NCBI GenBank assembly: GCA_025890175.1
Contig: JANPYM010000010.1
Location: 560,779 to 624,778, forward strand
Direction: 5' to 3'
Length of the DNA: 64,000 bases
Source of the DNA: Ciborinia camelliae
Taxonomy: Eukaryota; Ascomycota; Leotiomycetes; Helotiales; Sclerotiniaceae
The notes beneath the pieces were generated by a model. The model worked only from the letters and a program-made list of their open reading frames with translations, did not search any database and had not been told where the DNA came from. Made by a program: the position numbers and the translations under genes. Below, piece after piece: positions 11,701 through 24,306 of this stretch (position 1 is the first letter of the stretch; each line of letters starts with the position of its first letter).

Positions 11701-14078
11701 TTCTGCAAAGAAAGCTCCTGCTGGCATGCTCTTTTTATGCACAGCGTCCTGACGATTGGCTATCCACCATCCAAGCCAAGAGGATCTGGTCAAGGCCTAA
11801 GTATTCCATTTCATCTATTACGGGATCTAGCAAAAATCACCATTCTTACCGACGGTTACAAAGGTTTCATCATACAAGGCTTTAAGTTTATTTTAGTTCC
11901 TGTTAAAGATCTCACCAAGGAGAGAGCTGAAGCCGGGCTCGGGTGCCCTCATGCAACAATTCAATGGCACCTCATTGATTATCGATCTTCCGACGTGTCG
12001 TCTGAGGCATTGCTTAATAAGGTTGATAGTGGAATACGATCAGTGGCCAAAAACGAGGCAATGTTAAAAAGCTTTATTGAACCGAGTAACCACGCATTCC
12101 TAGGTTGGTGTGGAAAGGTCAATATTCATGTGGGCACAGATACAAGGAATGTTCAAAACGGAGCTGTAAAATTTCAGACACCGGGAACAGATAGAGAATC
12201 TGGTTATGCACCCCCTTATAGAGATCCCCGGCAGGGATTCTTGCGATCAAATGCAAGAGATGCCGAGAGAGCGATCGCCTTCGCAAGTATATCTGCAACT
12301 GCAGGTGGCGGAGGGCATGGTGCTACAGGGGGTGCAGGAGCAGCTATTTCTGTGAGCGAAAGACGCGATGCTGCTGTTGTAGGCAGGTCTGATTCACTCA
12401 AGGAAACACTGCAGACTAGATCAAAGGATAATATTGTTCTCTATGATACGGAGACGCGGCGTGCATGGATGGTTCCCTATCTGAATGTTGTATTACATTT
12501 GGTACATCTCAGGGAACTTGCTACGACTTCCGATGGTGAACATTCGAAGGTCAAAATGCCATTCGCCGCTCAGCATGCAGGGGGTTCCGATGGCCCCGCT
12601 TGGGATGCCATCCAGCCGCATCTTGATCTGCTAGATACCGAAAACTTCAACAAGAAAAGACTCAACCGTTTGAACAATCACTTTACAGACAAGGAACTTA
12701 GGCTCAAAAATGCGTTGAGATTATCTGATCATTTGGAATATTTGGTAAATACGATCGACGAGGCATTGAAAAAGAACGTTGCATTACGAAGCAAGGAGAT
12801 GTCACTTTTTCACCATTCTAAGATTTATGGATTTGAAATGGAAGAATTATCCTACGCTGCCTCACTTGGGTATAAAGAACAGAAGCTCCATCATACTTCA
12901 GGGGGTTGGGCCAAGATGCGACGCAATAGAGAGCAAGTATTTTTCTGCTCAGGAATTGGGGATCTTATCACACCATTGATTACGCCAGAATCAAATTGTA
13001 GGCTCTGCATAAAGTAAGTTTCCTCCCATTGAGATCACTCACACCTCGGGTCTGTCAGAGTGTCTGATATCCGACATTAAGAGATTCTTGATTCTTGAAT
13101 GTAGTTGGAAAATTTAACCCATTTAGAACATTCAAATTATTTGCATCATTTAATCCATTTGAATGTTAAATGATGTTCAAATAGCTTTCACATATGTCGG
13201 GCATTCTGCCACCCCATCACCCCTTTTTACTCAAGCGTTGAAGTCCTGATCATATATTAATATTATTATTTCGCAGATGCCAATCAGTTCCAACAGGTAT
13301 GGACTACCTCGTGGCACCAGTAAGCTGCCTCAGTACTTGTCAACACTCCAGGAAAACAAATCGCGACGAGGAATCTCATTTCAAGATCCAGATCAAAAAC
13401 AGTCGATTTTATGAATGGAAAATCAGCGAAGAGCACTTTTCCAATCCATGTCCACATTACGATTCAGATGACTTGGATGAGATAGATCTTCAGCATCAAA
13501 AGACCATCCGTTTATCGAAATCACCACAGAAATCCAATCTCGAAGATTTCAGCCGTTACATGGACGGCGCCGTCATATTCGGTCAACGCGCGAGATCCGG
13601 ACCCCTAAAATCATACGGTGCAAGTTTTAGAAAATGGATGACGGGGCTTACCAAGAAGAAGAAATCGTCGGTTTCCGAACCCAAGATATTGTTCCCCAAC
13701 ACACCGTCCTCGATGGAAAATTCAAGCATCGATGAGCTACCATCTATTCCCGCCGTGCCTTCGCAACCTGGATCCGAACACATGGGCTCAAAAGGAAGAC
13801 TTGGGAAACACCCCCTCACCATATCCACGGCATCCGAATCGTCCTACGAGAAGACGCACGCGACAACCACATTATCACCTTCAGTAGGAAACCGTGATAT
13901 TTCTCGCGGTACGACGCCCGAGACGGCATCGCCTCCGAGTGTGGATGGGTTTGCATCGGGGTTTAAGAGGAAGGCCACGGCGAGTGAGGTTAAGGATGTT
14001 GAGGGGGATTTGGGAGGATTTGGGGCGTGGGATGACGTGAAGGTTGAGGGGAGGAGAAAGGAGAAAGGAGAAAGATGA
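8717..14078 (+). CDS. NLR-type STAND NTPase (NB-ARC) with seven exons
   Basis: Hand-spliced exons: 8717-8882, 8942-9000, 9257-9669, 9727-10355, 10412-11383, 11441-13013, 13277-14078. All six junctions use GT-AG and join in phase, giving 1537 residues. Residues about 1-180 are helical and loosely resemble SesA-like N-termini of fungal STAND proteins. FVGRDKMLEEL precedes the P-loop GPPGIGKS (residues 208-215), Walker B-like SLIIVDDVDD follows near 278-287, then GNLLISSK and MPGSLKQAAKYI, matching the NB-ARC order. Intron 3 (9670-9726) falls inside the P-loop codons. The C-terminal 1100 residues show no ankyrin, WD40 or TPR pattern; a conserved-looking block ends with NCRLCIKCQ, and the last 270 residues are polar and low-complexity. 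Such proteins are thought to act in heterokaryon incompatibility or immunity-like signalling; that role is inferred from family only. Confidence 0.85.
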
Positions 14079-14429
14079 ATGAATAGAGTACTCCGTAATG
14101 CTGGTCTTATCGAAGAGTGGTTATGCGTAACCTTTCTTGTCTTTTTTATTTTTTGGAAATCTTGTAGTTAAACTATTCTATTCTTATTAGTAATGAGATG
14201 AGCATGAATTTGTAACCCTAGCTCCTACCTAACTCCTAGGTGTTCCAAACCATTGAATAACGGACACCCCATTATCATAAAATTCCTAATGGCCATCATC
14301 AGGGTCCATCACACATCCGGCTAAACCTCGGCCCATCCCACTAAAACACCCCACCACACCCCACGCTACCTCGTGCAGTACATGAACCCAAACAATAAAC
14401 GTATCTTCATTCAAATGATCCATGAAATA
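14079..14429. other. NLR 3' region and tRNA upstream flank
   Basis: Contains the likely 3' untranslated region of the NLR gene and a CCTACCTAACTCCTAGG tract near 14225. No further gene is seen. Confidence 0.55.
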
Positions 14430-14532
14430 AGCTCCTTTAACTCAGTGGTAGAGTGGGCGATTGCAGTAACACTCTGATAGGAGTCGTGAACAATTATCGC
14501 CAAGTCGCTTGTTCGAACCAGGCAGGGAGCTT
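14430..14532 (+). tRNA. tRNA-Cys(GCA) with intron
   Basis: Folds as a tRNA. The acceptor stem pairs AGCTCCT with AGGGAGCT, ACTC/GAGT form the D stem, and GGCGA (14456-14460) pairs with TCGCC (14497-14501) as the anticodon stem. The T arm is GCTTG-TTCGAAC-CAGGC. The anticodon GCA is at 14463-14465. An intron of about 29 bases follows position 37 (about 14467-14495), the usual place for nuclear tRNA introns. The discriminator base is U, the universal identity base of tRNA-Cys. A T7 run follows. Confidence 0.93.
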
Positions 14533-14534
14533 TC

Positions 14535-14541
14535 TTTTTTT
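14535..14541 (+). terminator. RNA polymerase III terminator of tRNA-Cys
   Basis: Seven consecutive T residues on the coding strand three bases past the tRNA, within TTTCTTTTTTTCTT, as expected for Pol III termination. Confidence 0.85.
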
Positions 14542-15176
14542 CTTCTGGATTGTTTTTTTTATTTTTATTTTTTTAGAATTTTGCATTTTGGAGGGTGATG
14601 AATGAGGATGGTGAGGTTTTGCAAGGGGAAAGGTTCCCGGAAGCTGCTGGGATGGGACGCGTACCGCTGGCCCCGCAAAGACACTAACCTCTTTTGGGAC
14701 GCCGACATAGCAACCGCTCGAGGTCCTTTAACATATGGATAGTCTCGATGTTTGTTTATATACCTACCTACCTAGGCCCCTCCTATATCTATAGAAACGC
14801 ACTGTAGGCTTTTTTCTATTTTATTCAGGAAGGGTAGGAACGGGAGGGTGGGGGGTAAGAAAAGTAAATGGGTATCTAAGGTATATATGTGTTATTACAA
14901 ATATTATATCACAACGATGTTATTGATAATTCAACGATATTCAACCCATTAGATAGATTACCATCGGTAGGTAGAAAAGAAAAAAAAATGCATTTGTACT
15001 GCACTGCAATGTCTAGCTAGCTAGCCAGCTTAACTACGAGTACCTAAGTAGGTAATACACCAAAGCTTCCCGTCATTTACCCCCAGCTCCAAAACGCCTT
15101 TATAATCATCCTATCCCCCGCCACCCCATGATTTTTCCATTGTGGTGTCCATAGGTATATGCAATGAATAGTCTAC
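14542..15176. other. Intergenic region between tRNA-Cys and the permease gene
   Basis: Contains T-rich DNA, ACCTACCTACCTAGG near 14762 and TAGCTAGCTAGCCAGCT near 15014. This is simple-sequence DNA and the 3' flank of the permease gene. No coding signal is visible. Confidence 0.55.
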
Positions 15177-17270
15177 CTAGTCGTTGATACTTCCATAATT
15201 GGCTCTCGGGCTGGGATGAGATTGGCTGGGATGAGATTCAGAAGTTCCTTCTTCCGATGCGATGGAGTGGGTGAGATCTTTGGTTTTGGGTCCGGTGTAT
15301 GTCCTATTTTGGATTTGGGGTTGTGTTAGTGATGTTTATTTCTTTTTATGTGGGGTTTTAGATGTGTGTGGGAGAGGGGGAGAGGAGGAAAAGTGAGAAG
15401 AGAGGGGAGAGAAGAGAAAAGAAAAGAAAAGAAAAGAGAAGAAAAATGCATACCTCCTTGCACCAGCCCACCACCACCCCAAACTAAATACAGCAATGGC
15501 CGCACCCACCACAACCGCATAATTCATATTCTCCCTCCCAACGGGGCGATTCGTCGGTAACATCAGGACCACACTAATAAACACCACCCACGTACAAGCA
15601 ATTGCATTGAGGGGTTTCTGCCAGATCCCGAGGGTGTAGGGACCGGGGATAAATTGCACGCGCGAGGCGTAGAGATTGCGGGCCAGGATGACGGCCGCGT
15701 AGGACATGTCGAGTGCCGGGGCCGTGATGTTGAAGATGGCGACGATGGTGGCGGTACTGCCGATGGCGATGGTGTTGAGGGCACAGGTGAGGAAGACGAC
15801 GAGCCAGACTGAGTTGACGGGGGTGTGGGTGTAGGGGTTTACTTGGGCCCAGAAACTAGGGTGGGGGGGAGGGGCTTGTTAGCTCATTTTGTATTTATAT
15901 GTATGTAAAGGAAGGAAGCAATGAAAATTAGAAGAGGAAGAGGAGGGAGGGTTGGGGACAAACTTTGAAAATGGAAATGCTCCATCCCTTGCAAATGCAT
16001 ATGCCATTCTGGTATCTGCAAGCATGGCAGAACATCCAGTGAAGAATTGAACGAGGATTACGAAAAACCACATTGCGGTTCCGCCTCTATTTCCTGCCGC
16101 GTTGAGGAAGATTTGCGCAGCTGGCATTCCTGTTGGTGAATGAATGATAGCGTCGAGATCTGTGGCGCAGAAACAAAATGTAACAGTGAGCATCCATCCG
16201 ACGACTCCAGAGATTGTGACGGCCCATCGAATAGCCATTGGTCCACGAACTGCCGCATCGTGAGTTTCTTCTGACATGTGGGTTGTGCCATCATAGTCGG
16301 TCATGGTCCATGCTACGGATAAGAAAGAAAGGAAGAATGAAAATGGTGTTCCCCATCCAGATCCGTTGGTGAAGTGAGTGAAGACCCATCTTGCGGACTG
16401 TTTATTGGGGGTCAAAACCAGCAGAGCGATGCAAATTGCGATTGAAGCGAGGACATTGATGGGCATAAACCAGGTTACTATCTGGTGGAGACGTCTTGTT
16501 GTTAGAGAACATATTATTCCCATTATTATAAGAATCAACCATGAGATGAGGGCTGTTTCCAATGCAGTCCTACCAAGCTATTAGTATTTCGCATCTTGCA
16601 TCTAGCTCTTCGACTTACGGCGAGTAGGCATATGTTCCTGTGATTTCATCAAAATGAGAGTTCATACTAACAGCCGCCAGGATAAGTTGAGAAACAGTAT
16701 ATCCCACGCTGGCAACACCTGCAGTTTGACCGAGTAGATTACACCATCCAATAACCCAGCTCCATATGGCGGCATGTTCATTTGGGACAACATTTTTCGT
16801 AACAAAGTACATGCCACCGGCCGTCGGATATGCCGAGACCAGTTCTGACACTTTGAATGTGTAAGCAGAAACCAGAACTTTAAAAGTGAAGATTACTAAC
16901 CTGAACTTGATATGATTTGTGCCATTACTGACCCAAAGAACCACGCCCATACTGACGCTGCTGGTCCACCAATACTTAAAGGGCTTCCGAATGTAGCAGG
17001 AACTGAACCCAACACACCAAGAACGGAGACGGCATAGGATAATGTAGACCATTTTGAGAAATGCCTTCGAAGGTCCTTCACTATTGTTAGTGGATATCAT
17101 ACTGATTGGGGGATATGAAGAAGGAGGCTAACTTGAGTATAACCGATTCGATTCAATAGCCTCTCGTCATCGTCCTCAATGGTAGCCATAATTCTACCCC
17201 GCCTATCAGTGCTCTGTGGTTGGTTAATCACGGGAGCATCCGTGGTCTGAATACTAGCTTTCTTTTCCAT
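15177..17270 (-). CDS. APC-superfamily amino acid/GABA-type permease
   Basis: Six exons on the minus strand: 17270-17133, 17075-16901, 16850-16619, 16569-15964, 15855-15454, 15303-15177. All join in phase to 559 residues, a normal length for fungal amino acid permeases. The first intron uses a less usual GTTAGC donor; its acceptor at 17076 was chosen because it restores GYTQDLRRHFSKWSTL. Membrane segments are clear throughout, and family signatures include SVLGVLGSVPATFGSPLSIGG at the first helix, SELVSAYPTAGGMYFVTKN, and DYDGTTHMSEE in the loop before helix 6. The tail is cytosolic and serine-rich. The protein should import amino acids, GABA, choline or polyamines across the plasma membrane by proton symport; the substrate cannot be read from sequence. 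The 150-bp last intron (15304-15453) is strikingly pyrimidine-rich on the coding strand. Confidence 0.92.
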
Positions 17271-20200
17271 GTTTTAGATACTACTATGATTGTATAATAG
17301 ATCTTATATCCAAGGTTAAATAAAGGCCTCTGAGCGTTCTATGTAAAGTCACACACTCATGTGGGTTCATAGCAATATATATACATATGTAGATGGAGCA
17401 AAGGATACAGTAAAGAACTTACGCTAGTCAAAGAACACGCAATATCTTGTTTGGTAAATACTACTGCAGATATGAACAAGAATAGTCTGAGCGGTAAGGT
17501 TCAACAGATTGATTCTTTACACACCAATTCGACCCCAGATACTCCCTAGTTTTCCCTGTCGAATATTTCTACCAAATGTAGCAATTAGACGAATATGCCA
17601 CCACCCGTTAACAATACAGCTTTTAACAAGGCTGGCCAGTCAAACTAAGACCTCCTTCTACAGCCGATTTACAGATACCAGCCTAGCAGGCCTGCACTAG
17701 GTGCAGAATTTTATGCCAATAAACTCAAAAGAACAACGGAAACCTATTACAGTACAGTAATCCTCGCCAATTTCCGCCCAACGGTGGGAACTGCTCGCAC
17801 AACAAACAAATAGGATGAAAACGATATAGATGTGATGTCCCGCGCATTGGAATAACGTGTACTCGGGAAGGTAGGTACTTCACTCAGCTAATATCAATGG
17901 CAGTGGAAGTTTGGAGAGAAAAAATGCAAAATGTACTAGGTAGGTACATGCAGGGATTCGAATGGGAAGTGGGGTGAAGTACTCGGTAATCACTGCAACA
18001 TGTGATCAGTAATCGCCATAGAAAATAAACCCATGTGGAATTGATAAGGTTGATAAGTTTGATGAGTTTGATGAGTTTGATAAGTTCGTTAATTGTGGTC
18101 AGTGAATGATCGAGCCTCGCGGTCAAGACTTTCCATTGAAGTCGACGTCACCGATAAAATTACCGAATCTTGTCTGTCTGTCTGTCTGTCTGTCTTATAC
18201 TGTAGCTCTGGAAGCATCTGCATGGCATGTCATTCGGTACCGGGGCGAGGAATATTGAATACAAGAGATACCTACCTAGGTACTCCGTATATTCCAACAA
18301 TACCTACCCGTGGACCTACAGCAGGTGAATGGTATTGATTTTGTGGCCTGATCATACAGCCAGTTGTGCTTACCAAGCTAGGTCATACTGTATATGCTAC
18401 GCTACGGTATTCTATCCATGAATAGGTTAAAATAAGAGTGCTGACCAAGAGATTATTTGCGGGCTGGAATCCGGGCCCGTCTCGGAACTGGAAACTATCA
18501 TCCATGTGCCGTTGGAGGATAAATTGGACGTCTCTTTTTCTTTTTTCATACAATTATTCTAGACGACTTCAACGACTTCAATCTTCCGTGTCGACAACTG
18601 TTTTCTCGTTCATTTACTTACAAAGGTCTCCCGGAGATATGATAAGGCAATTGGAACGCATCAGATATACCAAAACCTTAGTGCAAGGTAGGTGAAGCTT
18701 CACCGCCACCAACCTGCTCAGTGCTGGCTGCTGCATTACACCCGCATTGCATCATGCATACCTGTGTATAATACACATTTATTTCCCCGAGGCTTCATAC
18801 ATGATACATTGATACTACCGGTACTGTATCCATCAATCCACTCGCCCCAATAAGCTTCTTATCAAGGTGGAGAATATATATAATGAGGTGGGTACCTGTC
18901 ACCCGTGGAGTATGCTGACAGCATCTTGATGGGGGTGGGGGTCCGGGTTTGATGATGGCTGAACATAATAAGGCTGGATGGATGTCTCGACCCGCGAGTT
19001 TGGTCCTGTTAGAAACACAACATTATTCATTTCTCTCCTCTCATTGATTCAATCGATAGCACGAACCGTTGAACCCATGCAGATATACGAAGTACCAAGT
19101 CCAGTATAGGCCGATATGATGACAGCAGGACACGAGATGTGCCCTGAAAGTTACACTACATACCTAGTAGGTAACCTTACGGTTCTTTACATGAGAATAT
19201 TGACAACAACAAAGATAGTTTGTTTCCTATAACGAATCTCCTTGGTCCATGCGAATCCTTCGATGAATGCCTAACACATCATATCAGGGGTCGAGAACTT
19301 TCCTTTCTTAGACCAGCGAGCGTTCATGATCGTGATGGTCGTTCAATGCTTGGTTCTATACCTTGAATTTATGGCTCAAGGGTGCTGAGCATCAATACCT
19401 AGTCTTAGAATTGTGGTACAGTAGGTGGTATCGCATCACGTACTGTAACCATCACCGGATCATTTCGCTTCCTAGAGTCAAGGACATTCTTATTTGACAA
19501 CTGTCAGCTGAAGTGAGACCAACAATCAGACCACAAGTCTTTTGAAAGCTAGTTAGTAGGTTCGATCAAACGAAGCCATCGATTGTGGATGCCAAGACTC
19601 GGTACAACTAACCTACCCAGGTACTTCGGTTAATAACAGCAATATTTGTTGCTTTGATGTTGGTATTATTATTTCCATTACGGAATCTCGTTGCATTTTC
19701 AAATGCACTTAGCTGAAGATCCCCCACGCCCCCTTTTTTTTCGTTCCCCTTCAATCTTCCGTTGCAAAGTTCCGTTGTAAAGTACAGTGCAGTGAAGGGA
19801 GATGTTCAAAATCTAGTCCTGGTCACATGACCATCCACCAACATCATGAACCAAAGCTGGTTGGTTGGTTGACCTCAAATCTGCACCGCAACTTGTTAGC
19901 AGAATATATATTTCCCAGGCTTCATCTGTTTTCCTAATACTTTCTTTTGTGAATCAATGAATGAAACACTGCAATATTCTTTTCCAAGTTTCAAATAAGT
20001 TTTATAGGGCATCTATTATGAAGATGAGATCTGAAGCAGGTTGAATATAGATAGGTAAGCATTATATTATTTGATTTATACATGCCATTAACCTAATAAA
20101 AAAACTTACCAACCTACCTAGCTATTCTAACCTCCTCATCCCTCCTCTCCCCTCCCCTCCTCTCCCCTCCTTTTTTTTCCTCTCCTCTTCTTTCCTCTCT

Positions 20201-23010
20201 CAAACAAAACAAAACATTACAAAACATCCATCTTAATATTCAATACTTCAACTCCTCCAGTATCTATCCTCTACTTACATACCAACCAATCAACCAATAT
20301 AATTTCCATAATACCATACATACCTATACTATGCCATGTCATGCCATCCGTCCTTAGAACCTAACATAACATAACATAAACCCTATGTTTTTCTCCCCGC
20401 CATTCCAATTCATTCCCCTTCCCATTCCTATAAACTAATTAGCATGGATATAATATATATATATATATATATATCTAAGCACCATCCAAATTCCATGATG
20501 AAGATCAAGTTAGACTTTTTCCTCCTCTTTCCTTTCCTTTCCTCTCCTGTTATTGATACGTTAACCTTAGACTTGGATTTAAATTTTGGCAAGCGTATCA
20601 TTTGCGGTGTAGAAGTTCAAATATAAGTATAAGGAGGTAGATAGATAGGCTTTAGTGTCATGATGATGATTATTATCATCATCATTATCTTTTATCTATC
20701 TACCTACGCAGGTGCCTATCTTCCACAGGCCTTCATCTTGTCCCCGCCTCATTCATTAAGATCAAGATCAAGATCGAGCTTCAGGTAGGTAGGTAGATAA
20801 AATCTCCCATCTATCCATGCATATCTTTCTAATTATTATTACTGAATAATCAATTAATCGATCATTTCATGGCCCGTTCTGCAGAATAAATAGGTAAGTA
20901 GATACTTCCTTGATTCAATTGAAATCTTGGAGTTTCATTTCGTCACTCACTACAGAGGTCTTCATAACATATATACTACATACATACATACAACATACTA
21001 CCTACCCGGTACCCACCTCAACACACATATATCTACTAACCAACACAATATTCATTCAACATTTATCACCATCAAATTTGATAAGCTCTCTCCTCTTAAC
21101 ATCAACTCGACGATTCATATCCAATCTCTCTCATCCATCCAATCGTGATTTCCAGAGTCTGGAGCCAGGAGAGGTAAGAAATAGAAATAGAAATAGAATT
21201 GTAGTTATTGTTATTGTTCTTGTTCTTGTTCTTGTTCCATACATACCTATCAACACCATACCGTACCTATTTATGGACTGATGGGCTGGCTTATAGACTT
21301 ATGACTAGCAATCCAATCCACAAAACCCAACATAAAAATATCAATCATAACATCCCAAGTAGATACTAGGTACTATGGTATAAAAAGAGATAGTCTCCGA
21401 CCCAATCCAATTCCACCCCTCGAGTTCCAGCACTGCAACTCTACCAACCATGATCATGATCAACTCAACATAATCGCCACTCTACCGCCCCGTCCCCATT
21501 CATCGAGTTAGACCTACTTACCTAGATACCTAGGTATCCCCAGCCACAAAACCATAACCACAGTGATGATAACTGACGCGGCACCTCTGACTCCCTCTTT
21601 CTCTCCCCTTTAGTAGCAGTTCCTCTCCACGACCATAAACGCCAGTATAAAAGTATAAACCATAAGCCAAAAACCACAAACCACGCGACCTCAAATCCAA
21701 ATTCAAATTCAAATCTAACAACAACCATTTTAAAGTTTGAATTTTACTCAGCATTTTGGAGTGATATTACAACAGATATATATAAAAAGAAAAGGAAGAA
21801 AAAGAACAAGAAGAGATGTGCGCTTCGAGCTAATAAAGATCCAATGGTAAGAATGGGCGAGATCCATTTCTCTTCTTGATGAGTTGGGGAGGAGGTGTGA
21901 GAGTGAGAGAGGGAGTGGGAATTCGAGGATGGAGATTGAGGGTGCGTGTATTATATGAATGTGAATATGAATATTAATATGAATTTGAAGGTGAGGTATG
22001 GCAGACGGGATTTTTGGGGAGAAGATTGAGGAGGGGGGAGAGATAGAGGATGAGATTAAGAACGAGAGGAGTAGAATGCAATGGGAAGAGCACTTCAAAG
22101 GTCTGTCTTGGTTGGGCAGGAAAAGAGAAGAAAAATATTGGAACTGCAAACAAGGAAAGGAAGCAAGGGAAGCTTTGAACAAACCATGTTCATTATAATC
22201 AAGATGATTTGAAGATTTCATGTACTTGGATAGACTTGTGCTTATATTGGCCACTCTGTCACTCGGTCACTAACCATCTATGATGAGATGAGATGAGATA
22301 GTGATAAAATGCTAAGTCCATGCAAAGAAAACTCTGGCATTTCATCAATTGTATCATGAGGTTTTGTGTCATTTATTGTGATCAATCAAGAGAAGAAAAA
22401 AAGAACTATAGATTTTGAAGGAGATCTGATTAAAAGGTAATGCATTATGAATTCAAAATCCTTTAGGAAGCGTTTTGGCTTTCATATTTTCTTGATGATT
22501 TGTTGAGGACTTCATAGTCTGTCTCACAGCCATATTGCATCAGCCTTCAGCCTTCAGTCTCCAGCCTACCTACCGAGGACAGAAGTTTGAGCTCCAGCAA
22601 GACTAAAACGGCGAGAGATTGTCAACCTGTCAGATGAAAATATGGCTTTTCAGGACCACTTGTGACTCGGCTAGTGATCAATCAAATCATCTCAAAAAAA
22701 AAACAAAAGCAGAAACCAGGATTATCAATCTCGACTTGATTTCTTGCTTGGAAGATCATCTGCAACCTGGGTATTGACAATAAACAGCCCAGGAAATATT
22801 TTGGGGAGTGGTGCTGAAGATTCTGAGGATAGATTTGAAAAGGTATGTCTTTCAACTTGTACTTGATAATTGTACAGCTAGGAGATAAAAAATCTCAGGT
22901 TTTCAAGTTCTCTCAAGTGGGAGAAAATTGAAACCCGACTGGTTGTTCCTAGCAGCAGGATTATGTTTTGGTTTTGACAATTTCTGACTTAATTAGTGTC
23001 GATACAAACC
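17271..23010. other. 5.7-kb gene-poor, simple-sequence-rich region
   Basis: I find no credible gene. Contents: (TGTC)n near 18173-18193; a TTGATAAGTT-type 10-mer array near 18044-18088; several TACCTAGGTA-type palindromes (18272, 19161, 21525); a TA run near 20452-20473; CCTCTCCCCTCC tracts near 20140-20190; and TCATCATGATAATAATCATCATTA-like triplet runs near 20660. Open frames at 20910-21281 and 21748-22254 are low-complexity and do not resemble proteins. The upstream control region of the permease lies at the left end and that of the BTB gene at the right end. Confidence 0.55.
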
Positions 23011-24306
23011 ATGATCCCACCAAAGAGAAACAAGAGACAAAGTGCTGGACATAGTGAGAATGTCGGTACTACCAAGAATAAAGAGAAGAAACATGTCCCT
23101 GTCGCTGCCGCTGCCGAGGATAAGAAAAAGACAGCAGAATATGAAGGCACCGAAGAAACACCAAGACCGACCAAAAGACACAAAGGAAGAAGCACTCAAG
23201 ATAGCAACATCCCAGACACCGATAAGATCAAAAAACAAGAAAAGGAGAAAAAAGAAGTAAGGCAAATATTAGTGCAGATTGCGGTGTTCAAATACAGAGG
23301 GCAGCGGAAATCATTGGCGTGGGAATCATGGCAATCACGACTTGAGCAATGGAGAGAAGACTTTAAAGAAGAAGAATTGGCAGGAGTTGTATGGGATGAT
23401 TGTGTTACACCTTGGGAATATCAGGAGCCTTTGAAAGAAGATCAGAAGCTGGCCGCCAAGATCTGCGATTTTGAAACCCCGTCGGAAAAGGCCGGCGTGA
23501 TTCTTCATTGCCCGGTTGAGTGTCGGGAAGAGGAGATTTCGAACCCAGAAATCGTGAAACTTTGCGTTGGTCCGGAAAAGAAAGTCCTTCGTGTCAACAA
23601 GGAAATTCTCTGCAAGAAAATCCCATACTTTTCGAAAATGTTCCAAGGTTCGTTTCAGGAAGCAGCGTCAAATTCGGCTTCATTCCCCGAAGATGATCTT
23701 GAGGCTTTCTGCGTTTTGATGCATTGGGTCAGGAACGGAAATTTGCCCCCATGGATTATTCGTCCAAAAAACCGGGAAATCGATCCTCTTGATCCGGATG
23801 AGGAAGTTGATGTAGTCCAAGTGTATTCAAGCTTTGATTTTATCGAACTTTATGCGCTAGCGGATAAGTTCTGCGTGTTCAATTTGATGAATCTCATAAC
23901 GGACTATGTTGTGAGAACTCTCGAGCTAGACGGATCGTGGTTTACGATAGAAGATATCTCGGATATATACGCCAAGGCTCCTGAAAATTCCGGTTTAAGA
24001 AGGCTGGCATGTTTTATCTTCAACTGTCTCATGGAATCTCATTCTGTGATGAGGTTGCCGCCGGAAGACCTCGCCTCCGCTCTACAAACTATCGATGGCT
24101 TGGCCGTTGATTCTATCAACTTTTTGAGATCACGGTCTAGCCAGGTAGACTTTATATCACCAGAGGACGTACCCGCATGCGAGTTCCACGATCATCGTGA
24201 TGGAGAAATCTGTGACCAAAAGCAGTTCAAAGATCGGTCGTCAGGCTTGAAGCGTCTGCAAAAGCATGACATGGTGCCGAACGGGTTTGAGTATTTGGCG
24301 TATTGA
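23011..24306 (+). CDS. BTB/POZ-domain protein with basic N-terminal tail
   Basis: Single exon. I start at the ATG at 23011 (MIPPKRNKR), not the in-frame GTG at 22996, giving 431 residues. Residues 1-90 are lysine-rich and likely disordered, with nuclear-localisation-like PKRNKRQ and KRHKGR. A BTB fold is visible at about 180-300: VKLCVGPEKKVLRVNKEIL, then CKKIPYFSKMFQGSFQEA, a strand and helix pair ending WVRNGNLP, and the second half FDFIELYALADKFCVFNLMN. The C-terminal 120 residues are helical. BTB proteins of this fungal type mediate protein-protein contacts; the partner and role are unknown. Confidence 0.85.
   Translation: MIPPKRNKRQSAGHSENVGTTKNKEKKHVPVAAAAEDKKKTAEYEGTEETPRPTKRHKGRSTQDSNIPDTDKIKKQEKEKKEVRQILVQIAVFKYRGQRKSLAWESWQSRLEQWREDFKEEELAGVVWDDCVTPWEYQEPLKEDQKLAAKICDFETPSEKAGVILHCPVECREEEISNPEIVKLCVGPEKKVLRVNKEILCKKIPYFSKMFQGSFQEAASNSASFPEDDLEAFCVLMHWVRNGNLPPWIIRPKNREIDPLDPDEEVDVVQVYSSFDFIELYALADKFCVFNLMNLITDYVVRTLELDGSWFTIEDISDIYAKAPENSGLRRLACFIFNCLMESHSVMRLPPEDLASALQTIDGLAVDSINFLRSRSSQVDFISPEDVPACEFHDHRDGEICDQKQFKDRSSGLKRLQKHDMVPNGFEYLAY

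Noticed and set aside
21748..22254. 168-codon open frame on the minus strand
   Set aside because: It begins with a GTG, is dominated by Ser/Ile/His simple sequence, and overlaps low-complexity intergenic DNA; no family resemblance or splice structure supports it.
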